A stretch of DNA of 64,000 nt from 13-2-20CM-66-19 sp963760225. GTDB taxonomy: Bacteria > Pseudomonadota > Gammaproteobacteria > Steroidobacterales > Steroidobacteraceae. Under the pieces are notes generated by a model. That model had not been told where the DNA came from. It saw only the letters and a list, made by a program, of their open reading frames with translations, and made no database searches. Below, one piece after another: positions 54,227 through 64,000 of this stretch (position 1 is the stretch's first letter; the number at the start of each line of letters is the position of its first letter). The stretch spans positions 186,001 through 250,000 of the forward strand of contig CAVXCD010000002.1 in the NCBI GenBank assembly GCA_963760225.1, written 5' to 3'. Made by a program: the position numbers and the translations under genes.

Positions 54227-54703
54227 ATGCTGCGCATCAGCCGTCTGACCGACTACGCCACCGTGCTGCTGGCCGCGCTTGCCGGCGAGCCCGAGCGCGT
54301 GCAGACCGCCGCCTCGCTCGCCGCGCAGACGCATATTGCCGCGCCCACGGTCAGCAAGCTCCTCAAGCAGCTGCAGCGTGCCGGGCTCGTCAGCTCCACG
54401 CGCGGCCTGCGCGGCGGCTACCAGCTGGCGCGCCCGGCGACGCAGATCAGCGCCGCCGCGATCATCGATGCGCTCGAGGGCCCGCTGGCCCTCACCGATT
54501 GTGCCGCCGGCCACGGCCAGTGCGGGATCGAGGAGACCTGCCGCGTGAGCCGCGTGTGGCAGCGGCTGAACCTGGCGATGCGCCGCGCGCTCTACGATGT
54601 GAGTCTCGCGCAGCTCGCCGGGCTCGAGGGCGCACCGACGCGCCTGCCGACGCTGGAGCGCGACATGAAGGCGGCGGCCGGCCGTGCGCCGGTCCGTTCC
54701 TGA
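54227..54703 (+). CDS. Rrf2-family SUF operon regulator
   Basis: 158-residue winged-helix regulator of the type that heads suf operons in xanthomonads. N-terminal MLRISRLTDYATVLLAALA, recognition helix region HIAAPTVSKLLKQLQRAGLV and wing TRGLRGGYQLARP. Three cysteines (CAAGHGQCGIEETC) are placed as in IscR and probably bind a [2Fe-2S] cluster, so the protein would sense cluster status and control sufBCDSUT. ATG at 54227 has GGAGG eight bases upstream. Confidence 0.93.
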   Translation: MLRISRLTDYATVLLAALAGEPERVQTAASLAAQTHIAAPTVSKLLKQLQRAGLVSSTRGLRGGYQLARPATQISAAAIIDALEGPLALTDCAAGHGQCGIEETCRVSRVWQRLNLAMRRALYDVSLAQLAGLEGAPTRLPTLERDMKAAAGRAPVRS

Positions 54704-54712
54704 CGTGCAACC

Positions 54713-57232
<2,520 letters not shown>

Positions 57233-57235
57233 CCC

Positions 57236-58000
57236 ATGAGCGACAGTGCCATGCTGAGTGTCAGGGACCTGGCGGTGCGCGTCGACGGCAAGCAGATCCT
57301 CGACGGCCTGAGTCTCGAAGTGGCGGCGGGCGAAGTGCACGCCATCATGGGACCGAACGGCTCGGGCAAGAGCACGCTCGCCTACGTGCTCGCCGGCCGT
57401 CCCGGCTATGTGGTCACCGCCGGCAGCGTGCACTACCAGGGGCGGGACCTGCTCGCCATGGCTGCCGAGGAGCGCGCGCGCGCCGGACTGTTCCTCGGAT
57501 TTCAGTACCCGGTCGAGATTCCCGGCGTCAACAACGTCTACCTGCTCAAAGCGGCGCTGAACGCGCGGCGCGTGCAGCAGGGACTGCCCGAGGTCGACGC
57601 CTTCGACTTCCTCGGACTGGTGCGCGAGAAGATGAAGCTGATGCACATGGATGAGAGCTTCCTGTCGCGCGGGGTGAACGAGGGCTTCTCCGGCGGGGAG
57701 AAGAAGCGCAACGAGATCCTGCAGATGCTGGTGCTGGAGCCGCGCCTGGCGATTCTCGATGAGACCGACTCCGGCCTCGACATCGACGCGCTGAAGGTGG
57801 TTGCCGCGGGGGTGAATTCGCAGCGCGGACCCGAGCGCTCCTGCGTGGTGGTCACGCACTACCAGCGGCTGCTCGAGTACGTCGTGCCCGACCGCGTGCA
57901 CGTGCTGGTGCGCGGGCGCATCGCCCGAAGCGGCGACCGCTCGCTCGCGCTCGAGCTCGAGCGGCGCGGCTACGACTGGGTGACGGAAGCGGCGGCCTGA
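57236..58000 (+). CDS. sufC: SufC, iron-sulfur assembly ATPase
   Basis: 254-residue ABC-type ATPase of the SufBCD scaffold. Walker A GPNGSGKST, Q-loop FLGFQYPVEIPGV, signature FSGGEKKRNEILQML, Walker B LAILDETDSGLDIDAL and VTHYQRLLEYV. The start follows the sufB stop by three bases. Confidence 0.97.
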   Translation: MSDSAMLSVRDLAVRVDGKQILDGLSLEVAAGEVHAIMGPNGSGKSTLAYVLAGRPGYVVTAGSVHYQGRDLLAMAAEERARAGLFLGFQYPVEIPGVNNVYLLKAALNARRVQQGLPEVDAFDFLGLVREKMKLMHMDESFLSRGVNEGFSGGEKKRNEILQMLVLEPRLAILDETDSGLDIDALKVVAAGVNSQRGPERSCVVVTHYQRLLEYVVPDRVHVLVRGRIARSGDRSLALELERRGYDWVTEAAA

Positions 58001-58005
58001 CGCGC

Positions 58006-59334
58006 ATGAGCAGCGCCCTCACCACCCGTATCGCCGCGGACTATGCGAGCGTCGCCGCCGCACTGCCCTCGGCAGGCGCCGGGGCGCAGCGCCGCCGCGC
58101 GGCCATCGAGGCGCTCGAGGCAGTGGGGCTGCCGGGGACGCGCGATGAAAACTGGAAGTATGCCAACCTGCGCGCGCTCGAGCGGCTGCGCTTCGCGCCG
58201 GCGGCGGGCGCACCGCCGGCGGCCCTGCCGCACGATCTGCCCGAGCCGCTTCCCGGGTTCGCGCGCTACGTGCTGATCGACGGGGTGTTCGCCGCGGCGC
58301 TGTCCGCGCCGCTCGACGCCACCGCGGCGCAGGTGCGCTCGCTGGCGAGCGGCGGCGACGCGGATGTGACCCCGGCCGGATCCGGCGGCGTCGGGGCCAG
58401 CCGGCCGCTCGCGGCGTTGCAGGGCGATGAGCGCTTCGCGCTGCTGAACGCGGCCTTCGCCGCCGGCGGCATCGGCATCGGCGTGGCGGCAGTCAGCGCG
58501 CGGCCGGTGCGCATCGAGCTGGTGTTCATCGCCAGCGCCGACCAGCAGGCCGGCGCCTCCTATCCGCGCCTCGAGCTCATGCTGGAGGCGGGTGCCCACC
58601 TCGAGCTGATCGAGCGGCACGTGAGCGCCGGCAGCCTGCCGAGCTTCGTCACCAGCGCGGTCGCGGTCGACCTCGCCGCCGGCGCCTCGCTGCAGCACTA
58701 CCGCCTGCAGGAGCTCAACCAGCAGAGCATCCTGTTCGACACGCTCTCGGCGCAGGTTGGACCACGCGCCAGCTACCGCCTGCACGCCGTCATGAGCGGC
58801 GCGCAGTCGGCGCGCGCGACCCTCGCCGTGCGCCTCGGCGAGCACGCGCAGCTCAGCCTCGCCGCCGCCACGCTCGGCGACCGCCAGCAGGTGCAGGATA
58901 CCTACGCGCTCGTCGAGCACAGCGCCCCGGGCGCTCGCAGCGTGCAGACCTTTCGCGGCATTGCCGCCGGGCGCGCGCGCGTCGCCTTCAACGGCAAGAT
59001 TGTGGTGCACTCAGGGGCGCACGGCAGCGACTCGCAGCAGTCCCTGCGCGGACTGCTGGCCGGAGCCGAGGCGGAGATCGACGTGCGCCCGCAGCTCGAG
59101 ATTCACACCGACGAGGTGCGCTGCAGCCACGGCGCCACCGCCGGCAAGCTGGACGAGAACATGCTGTTCTACCTGCTGTCGCGCGGCCTGGATCGCGACA
59201 GTGCACAGCGCCTGCTCAAGTGGGCCTTCCTCGAGGACGTGATCGCGCAGGTGGCGCTGGCGCCGCTGCGCCGGCAGATCGAGGCACGGCTCATCGGGCG
59301 GCTGGGCGATGACAACCTGCGGGAGCTGCTGTGA
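58006..59334 (+). CDS. sufD: SufD, iron-sulfur scaffold subunit
   Basis: 442-residue beta-helix partner of SufB. N-terminal EAVGLPGTRDENWKYANLRAL, central LELIERHVSAG and SLQHYRLQELNQQSILFDT, and the C-terminal core NGKIVVHSGAHGSDSQQSLR, EIHTDEVRCSHGATAG and FYLLSRGLDRDSAQRLL. The His in the CSHGATAG block corresponds to the residue that helps hold the nascent cluster at the SufB-SufD interface. Six bases after sufC. Confidence 0.96.
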   Translation: MSSALTTRIAADYASVAAALPSAGAGAQRRRAAIEALEAVGLPGTRDENWKYANLRALERLRFAPAAGAPPAALPHDLPEPLPGFARYVLIDGVFAAALSAPLDATAAQVRSLASGGDADVTPAGSGGVGASRPLAALQGDERFALLNAAFAAGGIGIGVAAVSARPVRIELVFIASADQQAGASYPRLELMLEAGAHLELIERHVSAGSLPSFVTSAVAVDLAAGASLQHYRLQELNQQSILFDTLSAQVGPRASYRLHAVMSGAQSARATLAVRLGEHAQLSLAAATLGDRQQVQDTYALVEHSAPGARSVQTFRGIAAGRARVAFNGKIVVHSGAHGSDSQQSLRGLLAGAEAEIDVRPQLEIHTDEVRCSHGATAGKLDENMLFYLLSRGLDRDSAQRLLKWAFLEDVIAQVALAPLRRQIEARLIGRLGDDNLRELL

Positions 59335-60587
59335 TGGCAGCCAACCTGTCAACGGCCCGCGTGCCGGACCAGTACGATGCGGCCGCCGTGCGGCGGGATT
59401 TTCCGATCCTCGCCACCACGGTGCGCGGCCATCCGCTGGTATTCCTCGACAGTGCGGCCTCGGCCCAGCGCCCGCGGGCGGTGCTGCAGGCGGTGGAAAA
59501 CTACGAGACCCACTCGCACGCCAACGTGCACCGCGGCGTCTACGCGCTCAGCCAGGCCGCCACCGCGGCCTTCGAAGGAGCGCGCGAGCGCGTGCGCCGC
59601 TTCATCAATGCGGCCTCGGTGCGCGAGATCATCTTCGTGCGCGGCACCACTGAGGCGATCAACCTGGTCGCCCAGGCCTGGGCGCGCCCCACCCTCGGAC
59701 CCGGTGATGAGATTCTCATCAGCGCGCTCGAGCACCACGCCAACATCGTCCCCTGGCAGATGGTATGCGAGCAGACCGGGTGCGCGCTGCGCGTCGCGCC
59801 GATCAACCGGCGCGGTGAGCTCGAGCTCGACGAGTTCCTCGCGCTGCTGAATCCGCATACCCGCCTGGTGGCCGTGGCGCACGTCTCCAACGCGCTCGGC
59901 ACGGTGCTGCCGCTGAAGCGCATCATCGACGCGGCGCACGCCCACGGCGCGCTGGTGCTGGTCGACGGTGCGCAGGCCGTACCGCACCAGAGCGTCGACG
60001 TCAGCGCGCTCGGCGCGGACTTCTACGCCTTCTCCGGGCACAAGCTCTATGGACCGACCGGCATCGGCGTGCTGTACGGGCGCGAGCGGCTGCTGGCAGC
60101 GATGCCGCCGTGGCAGGGCGGCGGCGACATGATCCGCACGGTGACCTTCGAGAGGACCACCTACAACGAGCTGCCGTGGAAATTCGAAGCCGGCACCCCC
60201 AATATCTCCGGCGCGGTCGGGCTGGCCGCGGCCATGGATTACGTCGAGAGCCTCGGGCTGGACGCGATCGGCGCGCACGAGCAGCGCCTGCTTAAGCTGG
60301 CGACCGCGGAGCTCACGCGCCTGCCGGACATCGAGATCATCGGCACGGCGGCCGACAAGGCCGCCGTGATCTCCTTCACCATGAAGGGCGTGCACCCCCA
60401 CGATCTGGGCACGATCCTCGATGCACAGGGCATCGCGGTGCGCACCGGGCATCACTGCGCCATGCCGGTGATGACGTTCTTCGACGTGCCGGCGACTGCG
60501 CGCGCCTCGTTCGCCTGCTACAACACGGTGGAGGACGTGGCGAGCCTGGTCGCGGGGCTGCGCCAGGCGCGTGAGGTGTTCGGCTGA
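59334..60587 (+). CDS. sufS: SufS, group II cysteine desulfurase
   Basis: 417-residue PLP enzyme that removes sulfur from cysteine as a persulfide. PLP Lys237 is in FSGHKLYGPTGIG, the catalytic Cys375 in RTGHHCAMPVM, and EHHANIVPWQ is the cofactor-stacking His region. The ATG shares its first base with the sufD stop (TGATG); a GTG one codon earlier is also possible. It pairs with SufU encoded next. Confidence 0.97.
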   Translation: MAANLSTARVPDQYDAAAVRRDFPILATTVRGHPLVFLDSAASAQRPRAVLQAVENYETHSHANVHRGVYALSQAATAAFEGARERVRRFINAASVREIIFVRGTTEAINLVAQAWARPTLGPGDEILISALEHHANIVPWQMVCEQTGCALRVAPINRRGELELDEFLALLNPHTRLVAVAHVSNALGTVLPLKRIIDAAHAHGALVLVDGAQAVPHQSVDVSALGADFYAFSGHKLYGPTGIGVLYGRERLLAAMPPWQGGGDMIRTVTFERTTYNELPWKFEAGTPNISGAVGLAAAMDYVESLGLDAIGAHEQRLLKLATAELTRLPDIEIIGTAADKAAVISFTMKGVHPHDLGTILDAQGIAVRTGHHCAMPVMTFFDVPATARASFACYNTVEDVASLVAGLRQAREVFG

Positions 60588-61036
60588 TGGACCTGAAGGA
60601 GCTCTATCGCGACGTGATCCTCGATCACAACCGCCGACCGCGCAACTTCGGCCGCCTCGAGGGGGCCGACGCCGGCGCCGAGGGCCACAACCCGCTGTGC
60701 GGCGATCGCCTGTCGCTGTTCGTGCGCATGAACGGCGAGCGCATCGAGGACATCCGCTTCGAAGGGCGCGGCTGCGCGATCTCCACCGCCTCCGCCTCGC
60801 TCATGACCGAGGCCGTCAAGGGCAAGGAGCGCGCCGAAGTACGGCGGCTGTTCGACCAGGTACACACGCTGCTCACCCAGGCCGATGCGGCGCCGGACGC
60901 CTCGCTCGGCAAGCTCGCCGCCCTCTCGGGCGTGCGCGAGTTCCCGGTGCGCGTGAAGTGCGCCAGCCTGTGCTGGCATACGCTCAATGCGGCGCTCGGC
61001 TCCGCCGCAACGGCGCCCACGGTCACCACTGAGTAG
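60587..61036 (+). CDS. sufU: SufU-type sulfur acceptor protein
   Basis: 149-residue IscU-like protein acting as zinc-dependent sulfurtransferase partner of SufS. The ligand residues are Cys38 and Asp40 (NPLCGDR), Cys63 (GRGCAIS) and Cys125/Cys129 (VKCASLCW). The segment between Cys63 and Cys125 holds the extra loop that distinguishes SufU from IscU. The ATG overlaps the sufS stop (TGATG). Confidence 0.95.
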   Translation: MDLKELYRDVILDHNRRPRNFGRLEGADAGAEGHNPLCGDRLSLFVRMNGERIEDIRFEGRGCAISTASASLMTEAVKGKERAEVRRLFDQVHTLLTQADAAPDASLGKLAALSGVREFPVRVKCASLCWHTLNAALGSAATAPTVTTE

Positions 61037-61050
61037 CAGCGGTTTACGCC

Positions 61051-61602
61051 ATGCGCCGCCACGAGAATCAGCCGTTCGTCGTCAGCCGCGAGGTGCGCGC
61101 GGTAATCGTGCCGGCCGGCCAGGAAGTGAAACTCAAGCCCGGCCAGGCCGGCTACATCACCCAGGCGCTCGGTGGCAGCTTCACGGTGTACCTCGACGGC
61201 AACCTGTTCCGCATCGCCGGCGAGGACGCCGATGCCATCGGCCAGGAGCCGGTCGCCGCGCCGCAGCTGCCGCCCAACGCCGGCGAAGAGGACGTGAAGA
61301 AGCTCGCCTGGGAGCAGATGCGCAGCTGCTACGATCCCGAGATCCCGATCAACATCGTCGACCTCGGGCTGGTCTACGATTGCGCCGTGACGCAGAACGA
61401 GGACGGCACCCGCACGGTGGAAGTCAGCATCACACTCACCGCACCCGGCTGCGGCATGGGCGACATCCTGGTGGATGACGTACGCGACAAGATCTCCCGC
61501 ATCCCCACGGTGCGCGAGGCGCGCGTCACCCTCACCTTCGACCCGCCCTGGAACCAGAGCATGATGTCCGAGGCGGCGCGCCTGCAGACCGGGATGTTCT
61601 GA
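61051..61602 (+). CDS. sufT: SufT, DUF59/MIP18-type iron-sulfur assembly factor
   Basis: 183 residues. An N-terminal beta-rich segment (about 1-80) is followed by the DUF59 domain: CYDPEIPINIVDLGLVYD and LTAPGCGMGDIL, whose Cys is conserved in the family. Known SufT proteins act as accessory maturation factors under high cluster demand. 14 nt after sufU, same operon. Confidence 0.95.
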   Translation: MRRHENQPFVVSREVRAVIVPAGQEVKLKPGQAGYITQALGGSFTVYLDGNLFRIAGEDADAIGQEPVAAPQLPPNAGEEDVKKLAWEQMRSCYDPEIPINIVDLGLVYDCAVTQNEDGTRTVEVSITLTAPGCGMGDILVDDVRDKISRIPTVREARVTLTFDPPWNQSMMSEAARLQTGMF

Positions 61603-61613
61603 GCGCCGCGGCG

Positions 61614-61931
61614 ATGAGCAGCGCGTGGGTAGATATCGGCGGCGCGGACGCCGTCAGCGAGACGATGCCGCTGTCAGCGCTGGTCGAGGGGCTCGCGGTG
61701 ATCGTCGTGCGCTGCGGCAACACGCTGTACGCGGTGGAAGACCGCTGCACGCACGACGGCGAGCCGCTGGCGCAGGCGCCGGTGGAGGACTGCCGGATCA
61801 CCTGCCCGCGCCACGGCGCGCAATTCTGCCTGCGCACCGGCGAGGCGCTCACGCCGCCGGCCTACGAGCCGTTGCGCACCTACGCGGTGCGCGAGCAGGG
61901 CGGGCGCGTGCTGCTCGAGCTGCCGCCGTGA
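61614..61931 (+). CDS. Rieske-type [2Fe-2S] ferredoxin
   Basis: 105-residue protein with one Rieske domain: CTHDG and CPRHGAQF supply the two Cys and two His ligands. It resembles the small NirD/BphF-like ferredoxins often found at the end of suf operons. It begins 11 nt after sufT. Role is unknown; it may be an electron donor for cluster assembly. Confidence 0.9.
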   Translation: MSSAWVDIGGADAVSETMPLSALVEGLAVIVVRCGNTLYAVEDRCTHDGEPLAQAPVEDCRITCPRHGAQFCLRTGEALTPPAYEPLRTYAVREQGGRVLLELPP

Positions 61932-61938
61932 GGTGCGC

Positions 61939-62451
61939 ATGAAACGCCTGACGCTCATGCGTCACGGGGACGCGCGCTGGAAGGACGCGAAGCTTTCGGA
62001 CCTCGAGCGGCCGCTCAACCGCCGCGGCGTCGCTGCCGCCGAAGCCATGGCGCAGCGCCTGCGCGCCCTCGAGCTCGTCCCCGATCTGGTGCTGGTGAGC
62101 CCGGCGCAGCGCACGCGGCAGACCGCCGAGATCGTCGCGCGCGAGCTGGCGATCCCGGCGCGGCGCGTGGTGCGCACCGAGACGCTGTATCTGGCGAGCG
62201 CCGCGGACATGCTGAAGCTGGTGCAGGCCAGCGGCCCGCGCGTCGCGCACCTGCTGCTGGTGGCCCACAACCCCGGCCTGTCCGAGCTCACACAACTGCT
62301 GGTGCCGGATGAGCAGCGCGCCGGACTCGGCACCGCGGCGGTGTGCTCGATCACTTTCGAGGCGAGCGCCTGGAGTGCGCTCGATGCCGGCGCGGTGCGC
62401 GCGGTGCGCTGCGAGAATCCACCCAAAGGCCTGTTCGGCTTGTTCGGCTGA
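61939..62451 (+). CDS. sixA: SixA-type phosphohistidine phosphatase
   Basis: 170-residue histidine-phosphatase superfamily enzyme. The catalytic RHG triplet is in TLMRHGDARW, SPAQRTRQTAEI supplies the phosphate-binding Arg, and VAHNPGLSEL the second His. The ATG at 61939 is used; a GTG two codons earlier is also in frame. It lies 7 nt after the ferredoxin, so it belongs to the suf transcript even though its usual targets (phospho-His of HPt or PTS proteins) are unrelated to clusters. Confidence 0.9.
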   Translation: MKRLTLMRHGDARWKDAKLSDLERPLNRRGVAAAEAMAQRLRALELVPDLVLVSPAQRTRQTAEIVARELAIPARRVVRTETLYLASAADMLKLVQASGPRVAHLLLVAHNPGLSELTQLLVPDEQRAGLGTAAVCSITFEASAWSALDAGAVRAVRCENPPKGLFGLFG

Positions 62452-62507
62452 CGGTGCGCGCGCACCCTTAAGCCGCGGGCGCGGACGCGGTAGCGCGCGC
62501 TAAGCGT

Positions 62508-63875
62508 TCAGCACTCGGGCACGTTGACCGCCAGTCCCCCCTGCGAGGTTTCCTTGTAGATGGTCGACATGTCGATGCCGGTCTGGCGCATGGTGGCGAT
62601 CACCTGATCGAGCGACACCTTGTGCGAGCCGTCGCCGCGCATCGCCAGGCGCGCCGCGTTGATCGCCTTCACCGCTCCCATGGCGTTGCGCTCGATGCAC
62701 GGAATCTGCACCAGTCCTGCCACCGGGTCGCAGGTGAGCCCGAGGTTGTGCTCCATGCCGATCTCGGCGGCATTCTCGATCTGCTCGCTGGTGCCCTGCA
62801 GCGCCGCGACCAGCCCGGCCGCGGCCATCGAGCAGGCGACGCCGACCTCGCCCTGGCAGCCCATCTCCGCTCCGGAGATCGAGGCGTTGCGCTTGTAGAG
62901 CATCGCCATGGCTGCCGCGACCAGCAGGAAGCGGATCACGCCCTCGTCGTTGGCGCCGGGCTCGAAGCGCCGGTAGAAGTGCAGCACCGCCGGGACGATG
63001 CCGGCAGCGCCGTTGGTCGGCGCCGTGACCACGCGCCCGCCCGCGGCATTCTCCTCGTTGACGGCGAGCGCATAGGCATTCACCCAGTCCATGACGTCGA
63101 GCGGCCCGGCCGCGGCGCTCTCGGTGAGCATGCGATACAGACGCGGCGCGCGCCGCCGCACCTTGAGCACGCCCGGCAGCAGCCCGGTCTGGTGGAAGCC
63201 GCGCTCGACGCACGCCCGCATCACCTGCCACAGGTGCAGCAGTCGCGCGCGCACCTCGGCCTCGGGTGCCAGAGCGCGCTCGTTCGCCAGCATCAGCTCG
63301 TACATCTCCAGGCCGTGCTCACGGCACAGCGCCAGCAGCTGGTCGCCGGAGTCGAACCGATAAGGCGGATCGGGGTGCGCATGCGCCTCGGCTGCCTCGG
63401 TCTCATCGCCGCGCACGATGAAGCCGCCGCCGATCGAGTAATACTCCTCCTCGCGCAGCAGGCGCCGGTCAGCGGCGAGCGCGCTGAAGCGCATGCCGTT
63501 GGAATGCCGCGGCAGCCGCTCGTGCTGCATGAACAACAGCTGCATCGGCTCGTCGAAGGCGATGTCGTGCGTGCCGAGCAGGCGCAGCCGGCCGCTGGCG
63601 CGGATACGGGCGAGTGTCGGCTCGATGCTGTCGGGATCGATGGTTTCCGGCTGCCCGCCCTCGAGCCCGGCCAGCACCGCGCGATCGGTGCCGTGGCCGG
63701 CACCGGTGAGCGCGAGCGAACCGTACAGCCGCACCGCGACCTCGCTGGTCACCTGCAGTAATCCGTCGCGCTGCAGCCCGAGCGCGAACTCACGTGCCGC
63801 CCGCATCGGTCCCATGGTGTGCGAGCTCGACGGACCGATACCGACCTTGAAGATGTCGAAGACGCTCAGACTCAT
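62508..63875 (-). CDS. sdaA: L-serine ammonia-lyase (iron-sulfur dependent)
   Basis: 455-residue single-chain serine dehydratase converting serine to pyruvate and ammonia with a [4Fe-4S] cluster. The N-terminus SVFDIFKVGIGPSSSHTMGP is family-specific; the three cluster cysteines are those in GCQGEVG, LTCDPVAG and QIPCIERN. APTNGAAGIVPAVL binds substrate. It converges on sixA, so its cluster is presumably made by the neighbouring SUF system. Confidence 0.96.
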   Translation of the reverse strand: MSLSVFDIFKVGIGPSSSHTMGPMRAAREFALGLQRDGLLQVTSEVAVRLYGSLALTGAGHGTDRAVLAGLEGGQPETIDPDSIEPTLARIRASGRLRLLGTHDIAFDEPMQLLFMQHERLPRHSNGMRFSALAADRRLLREEEYYSIGGGFIVRGDETEAAEAHAHPDPPYRFDSGDQLLALCREHGLEMYELMLANERALAPEAEVRARLLHLWQVMRACVERGFHQTGLLPGVLKVRRRAPRLYRMLTESAAAGPLDVMDWVNAYALAVNEENAAGGRVVTAPTNGAAGIVPAVLHFYRRFEPGANDEGVIRFLLVAAAMAMLYKRNASISGAEMGCQGEVGVACSMAAAGLVAALQGTSEQIENAAEIGMEHNLGLTCDPVAGLVQIPCIERNAMGAVKAINAARLAMRGDGSHKVSLDQVIATMRQTGIDMSTIYKETSQGGLAVNVPEC

Positions 63876-64000
63876 GGCTCTTGACCTCGCACCGACAGTG
63901 CGATCATTTATGGGGGGCGATCGATGCTTATCCAGTCTGCAACGTCACCCCGAGGCTGTCATGCTTTGCAACGACCTTGGGGGGCTCAAATGCGACCCCG
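63876..64000. other. Upstream region of sdaA, no gene seen
   Basis: 125 bases up to the window end. I see no convincing coding frame, riboswitch or -35/-10 pair. It should contain the sdaA promoter. Confidence 0.4.

Noticed and set aside
63876..64000. Glycine riboswitch upstream of sdaA
   Set aside because: None of the conserved glycine aptamer core segments is recognisable in the 125 available bases.

Overview
The window is a GC-rich (by eye about 65-68% G+C) chromosomal segment of a gammaproteobacterium. The order secG-tpiA-glmM-folP-ftsH-rlmE-yhbY-greA-carB-carA-dapB-dnaJ-dnaK-grpE, followed by nadK-recN-fur-bamE-rnfH-ratA-smpB, matches the pseudomonad arrangement as I remember it. An hrcA gene heading the heat-shock cluster and a sufBCDSUT operon led by an Rrf2 regulator are xanthomonad-like traits. 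I infer a deep-branching relative of Xanthomonadales (Nevskiales/Steroidobacterales type), but no gene here fixes the genus.

Layout. 1-3455: one end of an integrative element (phage-type small genes, a lipoprotein, a tyrosine integrase) abutting the 3' end of tRNA-Leu(GAG). 3456-20986: housekeeping block, mostly on the minus strand (protein export, glycolysis, cell wall and folate precursors, FtsH, rRNA methylation, carbamoyl phosphate, lysine, DnaKJ-GrpE-HrcA). 21162-26802: nadK, recN, fur, bamE, the RatA/RnfH pair, smpB and an outer-membrane protein. 26887-28142: ssrA (tmRNA), split in its T-loop by a group I intron, followed by a frameshifted LAGLIDADG homing endonuclease gene. 28158-38697: aguB, an oxidoreductase, small membrane proteins, Prc protease, PEP synthase with its regulator, and a GFA protein. 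38694-48738: orn, rsgA, recR-ybaB-dnaX-ffs-tRNA-Ser(GGA), dapA-gcvR-bcp-phoH-bepA. 48874-54031: mlaA facing fba-mlaFEDCB (phospholipid retrograde transport). 54172-62451: an Rrf2-regulated SUF iron-sulfur operon, sufB carrying a full-length intein with homing-endonuclease motifs, with a Rieske ferredoxin and a SixA phosphatase at its end. 62508-63875: iron-sulfur L-serine dehydratase.

How it fits together. smpB and ssrA, the two parts of trans-translation, lie close together, and the RNA partner needs self-splicing before its T-arm can form. SufB, the scaffold for iron-sulfur assembly, needs protein splicing before its predicted active-site Cys is joined to its N-terminal half. Two unrelated splicing parasites therefore sit about 28 kb apart in two conserved housekeeping genes; this is the most unusual property of the window. 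Other points of interest are a structured carAB leader with an upstream ORF and mutually exclusive hairpins, four GGGATAA boxes in front of the integrase, an RpoH-like promoter overlapping the grpE stop codon, and a palindrome inside the hrcA promoter spacer. No CRISPR array, rRNA operon or complete insertion sequence was seen.
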